DNA of 51,787 bases from Alphaproteobacteria bacterium (GCA_009920665.1 RFZL01000014.1:1-51787), one strand, 5' to 3'. Numbered from the stretch's first letter, positions 1 to 8,543 are shown. Notes: generated from the letters alone by a model not told the origin. Program-made: numbers and translations.

Positions 1-1
1 G

Positions 2-58
2 GCCGCTTCGCAAGGCAGGGGCCGCTTCGCAAGGCAGGGGCCGCTTCGCAAGGCAGGG
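2..58. repeat. Tandem repeat, three copies of a 19-bp unit
   Basis: Three identical 19-bp units (GCCGCTTCGCAAGGCAGGG) lie at 2-20, 21-39 and 40-58. The array touches the left edge, so more copies may lie outside the window. The last copy ends 5 nt before the TTG start of the transglycosylase gene, and its AGGCAGGG end is the only Shine-Dalgarno-like sequence at that start. Copy-number change would therefore move the upstream leader but not this site. Two other short G+C-rich intergenic arrays occur near the right end of the window. Confidence 0.9.
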
Positions 59-63
59 AAATC

Positions 64-1101
64 TTGTATTACGCTCTATCGAATGCAATAGGTTCGCTCA
101 GACGCACTACGCGGTGGTTGAAGCAGTGGTCATTTGCGTTGCTTGTGGCATCTGTCACCGGGCTTGCCTCTCCCGCCTTCGCGGGCGATCAACCATTTGA
201 AGAGTGGCTTGTCGAACTGCGCGCCGAGGCGGGCAGCCTTGGCATATCAGAGTCGACGCTGGATGCCGCCCTGTCCGGCATAGAGCCATTGCCAAGGGTC
301 ATCGAGCTTGATCGCAGCCAACCGGAATTCACCCTTACCTTTGATGAGTATCTTGGCAAGTTTGTCAGCGAGTGGCGGCGCAAGACAGCCGCGCGCATGC
401 TGGTTGAACATGCCGATATTCTTGACAGGGTGGCCGCAAAATATGGCGTCCAGAAGCGCTACATCGTTACCTTCTGGGGGATGGAAACCAGCTTTGGCAA
501 ATATTTGGGCAGTTTCAACATTCCGCAATCGCTCGCCACGCTGGCGCATGACGGTCGGCGCAGCGCCTATTTCCGCAAGGAATTGTTGAACGCGCTGAGG
601 ATCATCGAGCAGGGCCATATCAAGGCTGCCGACATGAAAGGGTCGTGGGCTGGTGCTATGGGGCAGAGCCAGTTCATGCCATCCAGTTTCCTGAATTTCG
701 CCGAAGATTGGGACGGTGATGGCAGACGTGATATCTGGGGGACGACCGAGGATGTGTTTGCCTCGACCGCCAACTATCTTGCCAAGGCAGGCTGGCGCGA
801 TGACATTACCTGGGGGCGTGAGGTGCGGATCCCCGGCGACCTTGTCATTGCTGGCAAGGGGGCAACCAGGCTGTTTGAGACGAAATCGCGCCACGCGCTC
901 CCGGTATGGCAGAAAGCCGGTGTGCGCAGTGCCGATGGCTCCGACCTGCCGTCTCGGCCTCTGTCGGCGCGGCTGGTGATGCCGGAAGGTGTCGGTGGCA
1001 AGGCTTATCTCGTCTACAGCAACTATGAATCGATCCTTCGCTGGAACCGTTCAAATTACTATGCGCTTGCGATCGGCACTCTGTCTGATTCCTTGCGCTA
1101 G
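64..1101 (+). CDS. Lytic murein transglycosylase, MltB family
   Basis: Probable periplasmic enzyme that cleaves the MurNAc-GlcNAc bond of peptidoglycan to leave 1,6-anhydro-MurNAc. The N-terminus has basic residues, then a hydrophobic stretch ending SPAFA at residues 36-40, which looks like a signal peptidase I site. The MltB/SLT_2 fold follows: ELDRSQPEF near residue 82, WGMETSFG with the likely catalytic Glu141, then SWAGAMGQSQFMPSS and DWDGDGRRDIW, all family hallmarks. No C-terminal peptidoglycan-binding domain is visible, so this is the short form. The start is TTG at 64; no ATG occurs before the signal peptide. The SD-like AGGCAGGG belongs to the upstream tandem repeat. It is followed after 11 nt by the rlpA-type gene and is probably co-transcribed with it. 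Confidence 0.9.
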   Translation: MYYALSNAIGSLRRTTRWLKQWSFALLVASVTGLASPAFAGDQPFEEWLVELRAEAGSLGISESTLDAALSGIEPLPRVIELDRSQPEFTLTFDEYLGKFVSEWRRKTAARMLVEHADILDRVAAKYGVQKRYIVTFWGMETSFGKYLGSFNIPQSLATLAHDGRRSAYFRKELLNALRIIEQGHIKAADMKGSWAGAMGQSQFMPSSFLNFAEDWDGDGRRDIWGTTEDVFASTANYLAKAGWRDDITWGREVRIPGDLVIAGKGATRLFETKSRHALPVWQKAGVRSADGSDLPSRPLSARLVMPEGVGGKAYLVYSNYESILRWNRSNYYALAIGTLSDSLR

Positions 1102-1112
1102 GGAGATATCTT

Positions 1113-2105
1113 ATGCGACGGGGACTGGTTGACTGGATGCGGATCATCGCCGGGTTGGGGATCGCCGGGTTCATCCTCGCCGGATGCACGACCGCCGAAC
1201 TTGCCATTGATATGGTGAAGAAATCCCAGAAAGAGAAAAAGATAACAAGGCAGGCCGAGGAAATGGCCGCCGGCACCGTCGTCGCAAAACCGCGCTACAA
1301 GGTGGGTGATCCCTATAATGTTGGCGGCGTCTGGTATTATCCGGCGCGTGACCTTGCCTATGACGAGACCGGGATCGGGTCATGGTATGGCGATGAGTTT
1401 GCCGGCAAGCTAACCGCGAATGGTGAAATCTTCGATCCTGGCAAGATTACCGCCGCGCACAAGACGCTGCCGATGCCGAGCGTGGTGCGGGTGACAAATC
1501 TCGACAATGGACGATCCCTTGTTGTCCGGCTGAATGACCGTGGACCGTTCGTAGCCGGCCGGATCATTGACCTGTCCCGCGAGGCGGCCAGACTTCTGGG
1601 GTTCAAGGACCAGGGCATCGCCAAGGTGCGGGTTAAACTGCTGGCCGAGCAGAGCCTGCGCCTTGAGGATCTCGCAAAGAAAGGCATGTTCCCGCAGGTT
1701 GAGGGCAAGCCGGAAACGCCGATGCCGGAATTCAACGCTGTCGGGGCATCGAATGTGACCTTTTCCGCGACATCGAACAGTGGCCGGTCAAACTACAATG
1801 CCGAGGATGGGCAATCGGCGATTGACCTGCTGGCGAGCGCGCATGTCGGCGAGGTTTTGAATGTGCCGCCGATCGAGACCAGCATCTGGGTACAGGTTGG
1901 CGCTTTCCATTCCGAGACAAATGCCGTCAACGTGTTGAATCGTGTTGACCGCGTTGGTGCCGGCCAGGTGTCGCGGATCAATCGCGACGGGCAGGTTTTG
2001 CATCGCGTCAGGCTGGGCCCGGTGAATGAGGTCGAGGAGGCGGACAAGCTGCTCTCAGCGGTGTTTGACCTTGGCTTCAAGGGGGCGCGGATCATTGTTG
2101 ACTGA
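1113..2105 (+). CDS. rlpA: RlpA-family septal ring lytic transglycosylase with SPOR domain
   Basis: Lipoprotein: a hydrophobic N-terminus ends in LAGC, with Cys25 as the lipidated residue. The RlpA double-psi beta-barrel spans roughly residues 88-175 and contains GIGSWYGDEFAGKLTANGE, the AAHKTLP segment and RLNDRGPF, which carry the His and Asp that are catalytic in Pseudomonas RlpA. A C-terminal SPOR domain (about 254-330, starting WVQVGAFHS) should bind denuded glycan strands at the septum. The family cleaves such glycans during daughter-cell separation. The ATG has GGGAG upstream. It sits between a transglycosylase and a DD-carboxypeptidase, a standard alphaproteobacterial wall-remodelling cluster. 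Confidence 0.93.
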   Translation: MRRGLVDWMRIIAGLGIAGFILAGCTTAELAIDMVKKSQKEKKITRQAEEMAAGTVVAKPRYKVGDPYNVGGVWYYPARDLAYDETGIGSWYGDEFAGKLTANGEIFDPGKITAAHKTLPMPSVVRVTNLDNGRSLVVRLNDRGPFVAGRIIDLSREAARLLGFKDQGIAKVRVKLLAEQSLRLEDLAKKGMFPQVEGKPETPMPEFNAVGASNVTFSATSNSGRSNYNAEDGQSAIDLLASAHVGEVLNVPPIETSIWVQVGAFHSETNAVNVLNRVDRVGAGQVSRINRDGQVLHRVRLGPVNEVEEADKLLSAVFDLGFKGARIIVD

Positions 2106-2176
2106 GGCGACATTATTGTGCCGTTTTTAGCCTTTAGCAGGGGCATGACAAGGGTTCTGGCAGAAAGGAAAGTCCA

Positions 2177-3343
2177 GTGAAATGTTTCCGTGTGGTTCTT
2201 GCCGCCATTCTGACCAGTTGGTTAGCACATTCGGCTGGCGCGGCTGAAATCGACACCTCCGCTGAGTTCGCATATGTGACCGATTTCGGGTCTGGCAAGG
2301 TGTTGATGGAACGGAATCCGGACGCGCCCATGAAGCCGGCCTCCATGGCCAAGATCATGACCGTCTACATCGCATTCCAGCGCATAGCGGATGGGTCGCT
2401 GTCACTCGATGACACCTTTCTGATTTCAACCAAGGCCTGGCGCAAGGGCGGGTCCAAGACATTTGTCGAGGTCGGCAAGCAGGTGTCCGTTCGCGACCTT
2501 CTCTATGGCATTGTCGTGCAGTCGGGCAATGATGCGGCAATTGCCGTGGCCGAGGGCATTTCCGGTACCGAAGAGGGATTTGCCGAGGAAATGAATTATG
2601 TAGCGCGGCAACTCGGGATGGAAAATACAACCTTCCGAAACTCCACCGGCTGGCCGGACCCGGACCAGTTCACCACCGCGCGCGACCTGAATATCCTGGC
2701 AACCGCGATGATCCGTGATTTCCCGCTCGATACCTATCCCGAACTCTATTCCATGTTCGCCGAAAAGGAATTCACCTATAACGGTATCAAGCAAGGCAAC
2801 AGGAACCCGCTTGTCTATGGCACGCAGGGCGCTGATGGGCTGAAAACAGGCCATACCGAGGAATCGGGATATGGTCTTGTCGGGTCCGCCCATCGCGACG
2901 GCCAGCGGGTTGTCATGGTGTTGAACGGTCTTGCAAGCATGAAGCAGCGCTCTTCGGAGTCTCGGCGTCTGATGGATCTGATGTTCCGTGAATTCACGCT
3001 GTACCGCTTCTTCGACAAGGGTAAACCGGTCGATCAGGCCAATGTCTGGCTCGGCAAGACGCCAAAGGTAGATCTGGTTCTTGAGGAGCCGCTGCATCTG
3101 GTGTTGTCGCGCACAGACCGCCGCCGCATGAAAATGTCATTGCAGTGGAGTGATCCGGTGCCGGCGCCCATTACCGCCGGGCAGAAAGTTGGTACGCTGG
3201 TGCTGGAACTGCCGGATGAAAAGCTGGTCTATCCTCTGACCGCAGCCAGTGATGTCGCCGAGCTTGGCATGTTTGACCGCGTTGGCGAGGCATTTAAATA
3301 TCTGATTTTCGGCGCTGGCGCCGATGCAATCCAGTCTCAATAG
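2177..3343 (+). CDS. D-alanyl-D-alanine carboxypeptidase (PBP5/6, peptidase S11)
   Basis: Low-molecular-weight penicillin-binding protein that removes the terminal D-Ala from peptidoglycan stem peptides. A signal peptide ends near HSAGAAE. All three active-site motifs are present: SMAK with nucleophile Ser56 and Lys59, SGN at 116-118, and KTG at 223-225. A C-terminal beta-rich domain (about 280-360) matches the PBP5 stalk domain. The extreme C-terminus lacks an obvious amphipathic membrane anchor, although the last 25 residues (FDRVGEAFKYLIFG) may serve. The start is GTG at 2177, chosen because AGAAAGGAA lies just upstream. The gene is 10 nt before tmk. Confidence 0.93.
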   Translation: MKCFRVVLAAILTSWLAHSAGAAEIDTSAEFAYVTDFGSGKVLMERNPDAPMKPASMAKIMTVYIAFQRIADGSLSLDDTFLISTKAWRKGGSKTFVEVGKQVSVRDLLYGIVVQSGNDAAIAVAEGISGTEEGFAEEMNYVARQLGMENTTFRNSTGWPDPDQFTTARDLNILATAMIRDFPLDTYPELYSMFAEKEFTYNGIKQGNRNPLVYGTQGADGLKTGHTEESGYGLVGSAHRDGQRVVMVLNGLASMKQRSSESRRLMDLMFREFTLYRFFDKGKPVDQANVWLGKTPKVDLVLEEPLHLVLSRTDRRRMKMSLQWSDPVPAPITAGQKVGTLVLELPDEKLVYPLTAASDVAELGMFDRVGEAFKYLIFGAGADAIQSQ

Positions 3344-3352
3344 TCCGATCCC

Positions 3353-3997
3353 ATGGGTGGGTATTTCATTACGTTCGAAGGTGGCGAGGGAAGCGGTAAA
3401 ACCACCCAGATACAAATGCTTGCAGATCACCTCAAAAGTCATATCCAAGGCTGTGATCCATTGCTGACACGCGAGCCGGGCGGAACGGAATCGGCTGAAT
3501 CGATCAGACAGCTTCTCGTTACCGGACGTGCCGACCGCTGGCGCGCGGCGACCGAGGCGATGTTGATGTCGGCATCCCGGCATGAACATGTTGTGCATGT
3601 ATTGCGGCCGGCGCTGGGTGCTGGCCGCATCGTGATCTGTGACCGCTACAATGATTCGACACGGGTATATCAGGGCGTTGTTGGCGGCGTGCCGAACGAG
3701 GATATCGAGGCGCTGAACCGGCTTGCCTGCGGTGATCTTGTTCCCGACCTGACGATCCTGCTGGATATGGATGTCGAAGAGGGACTGCGGCGCGCCGGCA
3801 CGCGTGCTACAACGGAATCCCGTTTTGAGAGCAAGGGTACCGATTTCCATCGCCGGGTCCGCCAGGCCTTTCTTGACCTCGCCGAGCAGCAGAGTGACCG
3901 TTTCGTGGTTATCGATGCGGCGCGGGTTGTTCATGACATCGCCGCCGATATCGTGGCGGCCGTGATGCCGCGACTTGCGGCACGCGGGCTTTCCTGA
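3353..3997 (+). CDS. tmk: Thymidylate kinase (dTMP kinase)
   Basis: Phosphorylates dTMP to dTDP with ATP, in both de novo and salvage dTTP synthesis. The P-loop GGEGSGKT is at residues 10-17, the DRY motif at 97-99 (CDRYNDST), and the LID region follows near residue 150 (RAGTRATTESRFES). At 214 aa it has normal family length. It lies directly upstream of holB, a pairing common across bacteria that places a nucleotide kinase beside a replication factor. The 10-nt gap from the carboxypeptidase gene and the 21-nt gap to holB suggest one transcript. Confidence 0.96.
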   Translation: MGGYFITFEGGEGSGKTTQIQMLADHLKSHIQGCDPLLTREPGGTESAESIRQLLVTGRADRWRAATEAMLMSASRHEHVVHVLRPALGAGRIVICDRYNDSTRVYQGVVGGVPNEDIEALNRLACGDLVPDLTILLDMDVEEGLRRAGTRATTESRFESKGTDFHRRVRQAFLDLAEQQSDRFVVIDAARVVHDIAADIVAAVMPRLAARGLS

Positions 3998-4018
3998 CAT
4001 GTCGGACGGAATACGGGC

Positions 4019-4876
4019 ATGAGTGATCCGGCCCTGTTGATACCCGAGGGCGGGATCCTCGGACACGCGACCTTCACCGAGGCGCTGTCACAATCCATGG
4101 CCAGCGGTCGTGTCGCGCATGGCTGGTTGATCACCGGGCCTCAAGGCATCGGAAAATCGGTCATGGCCTGCATGGCGGCAGCCTGGCTCCTCAGCGAAAA
4201 CAGTCCGGTCGGGCAGGGCTTTGCGCTTGATCGTGAGGATCCCGGGGCCAACCTCGTGATCAGGGGCGCACACCCCGACCTGATGCTTGTCCGCCCGCAG
4301 GTCGATGACAACAAATCCGGCCAGATCAAGATCGACCAGATACGCAAGCTTGCGGGTTTCATGGCGAACAAGCCGGGCCGGGGCGGATGGCGTGTTGCGA
4401 TCATTGATTCCATGGACTTGGTAAATCGTAATGGCGCCAATGCCTTGCTCAAGCTTCTTGAGGAGCCGCCTGAGCGCGCCATGTTGATTCTCGTGGCCTC
4501 GCGTCCCGGGCGTCTTCCGCCAACCATCAGGTCACGCTGCCGGCTGGTAAGGCTGTCTCCGTTGGACCTTGATGACTGCCAAACCATCCTTGCCACACAA
4601 CTTGCCGATGAGGAAGGCGGCCGTGTGGCGGCGTTGGCGTGCCTTTCGGAAGGCGCGCCGGGCCGTGGTCTCGCGCTGGCGGAAAGTCAGTCCGATGATC
4701 TCTACCGGGCCGTCTGTTCATTGCTGGCGCAACCAAAGCTTGACGAAGCGGCGCTGGCGACATTGTGCGAGAAATGGGGCCGGGGCGGGGCTGCCGGGCA
4801 GATGGCGCGGGACGGGGCGATCTGGCTTGTCGGCAGATTGCTGCGGCTTGCGGCATTGCGTGCGGCAAATTCTTGA
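4019..4876 (+). CDS. holB: DNA polymerase III delta-prime subunit, 3' end frameshifted
   Basis: Clamp-loader subunit that works with DnaX and HolA to load the beta clamp. The N-terminal AAA+ domain shows GPQGIGKS at 40-47, NGANALLKLLEEPP near 139-152 and the SRC arginine-finger motif at 172-174. The reading frame stops at 4876 after 285 aa, shorter than usual (about 320-350 aa). The next frame stays open to 5015 with typical codon use and gives a plausible delta-prime C-terminal helix. Removing one A from the AAA at 4867-4869 would fuse the two parts into one protein of about 331 aa. Either this is an assembly or sequencing indel, or a genuine truncation of the oligomerisation collar. Confidence 0.88.
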   Translation: MSDPALLIPEGGILGHATFTEALSQSMASGRVAHGWLITGPQGIGKSVMACMAAAWLLSENSPVGQGFALDREDPGANLVIRGAHPDLMLVRPQVDDNKSGQIKIDQIRKLAGFMANKPGRGGWRVAIIDSMDLVNRNGANALLKLLEEPPERAMLILVASRPGRLPPTIRSRCRLVRLSPLDLDDCQTILATQLADEEGGRVAALACLSEGAPGRGLALAESQSDDLYRAVCSLLAQPKLDEAALATLCEKWGRGGAAGQMARDGAIWLVGRLLRLAALRAANS

Positions 4877-5015
4877 ACACCGCGTTCCAGCCGATCTTGC
4901 CGAGGCGCATGCCTCCTTTCTGCGCCAGGCCACGCAGATGGACAGTCTTTACCTTGATTTTGGACATTTTCTGAGCCGCGAGTTGACAGCTCTTCACCGG
5001 AAATCCTTGCCCTGA
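4869..5015 (+). pseudogene. holB: Displaced C-terminal coding segment of holB
   Basis: This segment continues holB in the next frame. It reads from ILEHRVPADLAEAHASF to the end LTALHRKSLP, with G/C-ending and GAT/CTT codons like the neighbours and no start codon of its own with an SD. The segment LYLDFGHFLSRELTAL resembles the last helix of alphaproteobacterial delta-prime proteins, which often carry an NLDRKQ-like motif. I infer a one-base insertion around 4867-4869 rather than a separate gene. Confidence 0.65.
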
Positions 5016-5092
5016 CAGGGCTATGGCGGTACATCCTTTTCGGTGGCTCAGCACCGCGCCGCAGCCGTTTCAAGGGTATTCAGGACAATCGG

Positions 5093-6661
5093 ATGACCGG
5101 TTCAGACAATGGGCGCTTCTACATCACGACGCCTATCTATTATGTGAATGACAAGCCGCATATCGGCCATGCCTACACCACGCTTGCCTGCGATGTTCTG
5201 GCCAGATTCAAGCGGCTCGACGGCTATGAGGTGATGTTCCTCACCGGCACGGATGAACATGGTCAGAAGGTGGAGAAGGCGGCCAGGGACAAGGATGTCA
5301 CGCCACAATCCTTCACCGACAGCGTCAGTCAGAATTTCCGTGATCTGACCGCGCGGATGAATTTTTCGAATGATGATTTCATCCGCACCACCGAGGCGCG
5401 CCACCGGGTCGCGTGCCAGGCATTGTGGTCAATCCTGATGGAACGTGGCCATATCAGGCTGGGTAGCTATGCCGGCTGGTACGCGGTGCGGGACGAGGCG
5501 TTTTATACCGAGTCCGAGATTGTTGATGGCAAGGCGCCCACCGGCGCGCCGGTGGAATGGCTCGAGGAGCCGTCCTATTTTTTCAACCTGTCGGAATGGC
5601 AGGAACCGCTACTTGAATTCTATGAGGCAAACCCCGATTTCGTCGGGCCCGAGTCTCGCTTCAATGAAGTCAAAAGCTTTGTCCGCGGTGGTCTTCGCGA
5701 TCTGTCAGTCAGCCGCGCCAGTTTCTCATGGGGCGTTCCGGTACCGGGTGATGACGCGCATGTGATGTATGTGTGGCTTGATGCGCTGACAAACTATCTG
5801 ACCGCGACCGGGTGGCCAACGGACGGTGAATTCGCCGATGCCGGGCGGAACGCCAAATTCTGGCCAGCTGATCTGCATATGGTCGGCAAGGATATCCTGC
5901 GCTTTCATGCTGTCTATTGGCCAGCCTTCCTGATGGCAGCGGGCCTGCCCCTGCCAAAGCGGGTTTTCGCGCATGGCTGGTGGACGAATGAGGGTGAGAA
6001 GATATCCAAATCACTTGGCAATGTGATCGATCCCAATACACTTGCTGCGGAATTCGGACTCGACCAGACGCGCTATTTCCTGATGCGCGAGGTGCCGTTC
6101 GGTAATGATGGTGACTTTTCGCGCCGCGCCATGATCCACCGGATGAATGGCGATCTTGCGAATGACCTTGGCAATCTGTCACAGCGCGTGCTGTCGATGA
6201 TTTTCAAGAATTGTGATGGTGTCATGCCGGCGCTCCCCGCCGATCCTCACGATGAGGACAGGGCGCTGTTGGCGGCCACAGATGCGCTGATTGACGAGGT
6301 GCGGGCGCAGATGGGCCGGCAGGCCTTTCATGAGGCGCTACGGTCTATCTGGCAGGTTGTGTCCGACGCCAACCGCTATGTTGATGCAATGGCGCCCTGG
6401 GGCTTGAAAAAGACCGATCCGGCGCGCATGGCCGAGGTGTTGGCGGTATTGGCCGAGACAATCCGTCAGGCGGCGATCCTTGTCCAGCCGGTGATGCCGG
6501 ACTCGGCAGCGCGTATACTCGATCAGCTTGGCGTGGCGGCCGACGCCCGTGATTTCACCGCTGTTGGCGGAAAGGACCGGTTGCAGGGCGGCACCTCCAT
6601 AAACAAGCCGGAACCGGTGTTCCCGCGCTATGTCGAAGATGAAGCCGGGCAGGGCGTTTGA
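5093..6661 (+). CDS. metG: Methionyl-tRNA synthetase
   Basis: Class I synthetase that charges tRNA-Met. The HIGH motif is exact (HIGH at 23-26) and the KMSKS loop reads KISKS at 303-307. The connective peptide (about 118-165) contains no CxxC zinc-knuckle cysteines, so this is the zinc-free type common in alphaproteobacteria. The anticodon-binding helical domain follows from about 380. At 522 aa it lacks the C-terminal Trbp111-like dimerisation domain of the E. coli enzyme. Its TGA stop overlaps the ATG of tatD by one base. The 77 nt between the restored holB end and this ATG hold no clear promoter. Confidence 0.96.
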   Translation: MTGSDNGRFYITTPIYYVNDKPHIGHAYTTLACDVLARFKRLDGYEVMFLTGTDEHGQKVEKAARDKDVTPQSFTDSVSQNFRDLTARMNFSNDDFIRTTEARHRVACQALWSILMERGHIRLGSYAGWYAVRDEAFYTESEIVDGKAPTGAPVEWLEEPSYFFNLSEWQEPLLEFYEANPDFVGPESRFNEVKSFVRGGLRDLSVSRASFSWGVPVPGDDAHVMYVWLDALTNYLTATGWPTDGEFADAGRNAKFWPADLHMVGKDILRFHAVYWPAFLMAAGLPLPKRVFAHGWWTNEGEKISKSLGNVIDPNTLAAEFGLDQTRYFLMREVPFGNDGDFSRRAMIHRMNGDLANDLGNLSQRVLSMIFKNCDGVMPALPADPHDEDRALLAATDALIDEVRAQMGRQAFHEALRSIWQVVSDANRYVDAMAPWGLKKTDPARMAEVLAVLAETIRQAAILVQPVMPDSAARILDQLGVAADARDFTAVGGKDRLQGGTSINKPEPVFPRYVEDEAGQGV

Positions 6662-7443
6662 TGATCATCGACAGCCACGCCCATCTTGACTACCCGCAAC
6701 TTGCCGACGACCTGCCGGCGGTGCTGGCACGCGCCAGCGAGGCGGGTGTCGACCGGGTGATCACCATCGGCGTGAAACTGAGTACGGCGGACCGGCCGCG
6801 CCGTATCGCCGAGACCTTTGACAATGTCTGGTTCAGCGCCGGCATCCACCCGCATGAGGCAGGCAATGAGGACCAGGCCTGCGATATCGACGCCATCATG
6901 GCGGCGGCGGATCACCCGAGATGCGTGGCCATCGGCGAGGCTGGTCTCGATTATCATTATGATTACGCGCCGCGTGACCGCCAGGCGGCAAGTTTTCGCA
7001 CGCAGATTTCCGCAGCACGCCAGCTTAACCTGCCAATTATCGTCCATGCACGTGAGGCTGATGAAGACATTGCCGCCATTATAGAGGATGAGATGACAAA
7101 AGGTGCCTTCACCGGTGTCCTGCATTGTTTCAGTTCGGGCGCGGATCTGGCGCGGCGCGCCCTTGATGTCGGTTTCTATGTCAGTTTTTCCGGCATTCTG
7201 ACCTTCAAATCGGCCACGACAATCCAGCAGGTGGCGCGTGATGCGCCCGCCGACAGGATTCTGGTCGAAACGGATGCGCCGTTTCTGGCACCTGTGCCGA
7301 TGCGCGGCAAATCAAACGAGCCTGCCTATACCAGCCACACACTGGCCAGGCTCGCGCAGATTCGCGGCGTAGAGGCCGATGAAATGGCGGATTTGACACG
7401 CGCCAACACATTGCGATTGTTCTCGCGTATGGAGGCATCATGA
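6661..7443 (+). CDS. tatD: TatD-family metal-dependent hydrolase
   Basis: TIM-barrel metallo-hydrolase of the amidohydrolase superfamily; family members act as 3'-5' DNases, and some are linked to D-aminoacyl-tRNA deacylation. The metal site is visible: HAH at residues 6-8 (IIDSHAHLD), the GEAGLDYHYD glutamate, IVHARE, LHCFSSG and VETDAPFLAP. The start is ATG 6661, overlapping the metG stop; a TTG one codon upstream is less likely. The stop overlaps the next gene in an ATGA. The metG-tatD-MBL trio is widely conserved in alphaproteobacteria, which supports translational coupling. Confidence 0.93.
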   Translation: MIIDSHAHLDYPQLADDLPAVLARASEAGVDRVITIGVKLSTADRPRRIAETFDNVWFSAGIHPHEAGNEDQACDIDAIMAAADHPRCVAIGEAGLDYHYDYAPRDRQAASFRTQISAARQLNLPIIVHAREADEDIAAIIEDEMTKGAFTGVLHCFSSGADLARRALDVGFYVSFSGILTFKSATTIQQVARDAPADRILVETDAPFLAPVPMRGKSNEPAYTSHTLARLAQIRGVEADEMADLTRANTLRLFSRMEAS

Positions 7444-8219
7444 AGGTCACACTTCTGGGATGCGGCACATCCGTGGGGGTTCCGGCGCTTGGCCATGCCG
7501 GCTGGGGACGCTGCAACCCCGATGATCCCCGCAACCGCCGCCAGCGCTGCGCCGTTCTCGTGCAGACCAGTGATACGACAATCCTTGTCGATGCCGGCCC
7601 GGATATCAGGCAGCAGCTGTTGCCACTTGGGCTGAAGAAGATCGATGCGGTGCTGATCACGCACACCCATTCCGACCATATCGCCGGGCTTGATGATTTG
7701 CGGGCCTTTTACTGGCCAGACCGGATTGATCTGCAACTGCATGCAACGCCGTTTCATGGCGACTTCATCAAATCGCGTTTTCCTTATCTGTTCGAAAAAC
7801 AGCCCGAGTCTCCAAGCTATTTCGTCCCGCCAATGAAAATTGTCGAGATCGCACCCGGGCAACACCTTAAGATCGGCGATATCAGCGTCGATGTGTTCCA
7901 CCAGGATCATGGCACGACCAACTCGTTGGGATTCATGTTCAATGACCTGTTTGCCTATTCAACGGATGTTGTCGCGCTTGGTGATGATGTCCTCGACCGT
8001 ATTGCCGGTGTGCCTCTCTGGATTGTCGAGGCACTCCGCGACACGCCGCACCAGTCACACAGCCATTATGAACAGACATTTGACTGGATTGATCGTGTGA
8101 AACCGGAAAGGGCCGTGCTGACGCATCTTGGCCTCGAAGCTGATTACGAGACCCTTGCGGCTTTATGCCCGCCAAGAACCGAGCCTGGGATTGATGGCAT
8201 GGTGTTTGAGTTAAAATGA
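7440..8219 (+). CDS. MBL-fold metallo-hydrolase, PhnP-like
   Basis: Metallo-beta-lactamase-fold enzyme with the dinuclear-metal motif HTHSDH at residues 75-80, an N-terminal GCGTSVGVP loop, and the later histidines in FHQDHGTTNSLGF and LTHLG. Close relatives include PhnP (cyclic ribose phosphodiesterase), but no phosphonate genes are near, so the substrate is unknown. The conserved link to metG and tatD suggests a nucleic-acid or nucleotide-related role; this is inference. It overlaps tatD by 4 nt (ATGA) and ends the operon. No classic terminator follows. Confidence 0.88.
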   Translation: MKVTLLGCGTSVGVPALGHAGWGRCNPDDPRNRRQRCAVLVQTSDTTILVDAGPDIRQQLLPLGLKKIDAVLITHTHSDHIAGLDDLRAFYWPDRIDLQLHATPFHGDFIKSRFPYLFEKQPESPSYFVPPMKIVEIAPGQHLKIGDISVDVFHQDHGTTNSLGFMFNDLFAYSTDVVALGDDVLDRIAGVPLWIVEALRDTPHQSHSHYEQTFDWIDRVKPERAVLTHLGLEADYETLAALCPPRTEPGIDGMVFELK

Positions 8220-8286
8220 CAATTTATCAATGTTATGAAAGACTGATCTAACCTTGGTTCCTAAATGTTAAGCATCGCTCTTTTTT

Positions 8287-8302
8287 CATAATATACATTA
8301 TG
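8287..8302. other. Short A+T-rich inverted repeat in the thi upstream region
   Basis: CATAAT-ATAC-ATTATG is a perfect 6-bp inverted repeat inside an unusually A+T-rich stretch (8220-8340) after the MBL gene. It could be an operator or simply part of the A+T-rich spacer. It has no U-tract, so it is not a good terminator. The rest of 8220-8424 holds no gene that I can support. Confidence 0.35.
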
Positions 8303-8424
8303 CGACAAAAATATTATGATGCTGTCTTTTCAAAATTGTCCTGTGCGATTGATCAAAGCAAGCGGGACTAAAGCATCGTTGGTTTAATCGCAACGGAATT
8401 ATCAGCAGGCGAACTTTCTTCACG

Positions 8425-8454
8425 CTTTCAAGTTTTGCAGTGCCGCTGTATAAC
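8425..8454 (+). promoter_or_regulatory. Candidate sigma-70-type promoter for thiBPQ
   Basis: CTTTCA (8425-8430) and TATAAC (8449-8454) are separated by 18 nt. The predicted transcript would start about 8460, just before the first helix of the TPP riboswitch at 8464. The placement supports the call more than the match quality of the -35 box. Confidence 0.5.
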
Positions 8455-8463
8455 AAGACCAGA

Positions 8464-8543
8464 CGCTTGGGGTGTCCGCGCGATTGGCCGGGCTGAGAAA
8501 AACCCATCGAACCTGAACCAGGTCATGCTGGCGGAGGAAAGCG
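8464..8543 (+). promoter_or_regulatory. TPP riboswitch (thi box)
   Basis: Thiamine pyrophosphate aptamer. The conserved core is clear: GGGGTGTCC at the start, GGGCTGAGA then ACCC, GAACCTGAACCAGGTCATGC, and GGCGGAGGAAAG. The outer helix P1 pairs CGCTT (8464-8468) with AAGCG (8539-8543). It lies upstream of thiB, so high TPP should shut down thiamine uptake. The expression platform is not certain. TTACC (8590-8594) can pair with GGTAA (8625-8629) of the thiB Shine-Dalgarno region, which would fit control of translation initiation. No U-tract terminator is seen before the ATG. Confidence 0.96.

Noticed and set aside
4860-4876. Programmed frameshift in holB
   Set aside because: There is no slippery heptamer, stimulatory hairpin or internal SD of the type used by dnaX; an indel is a simpler explanation.
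8298-8507. Small minus-strand open frame of 69 aa
   Set aside because: It crosses the TPP riboswitch aptamer and the thi promoter, and the peptide has no coding character.
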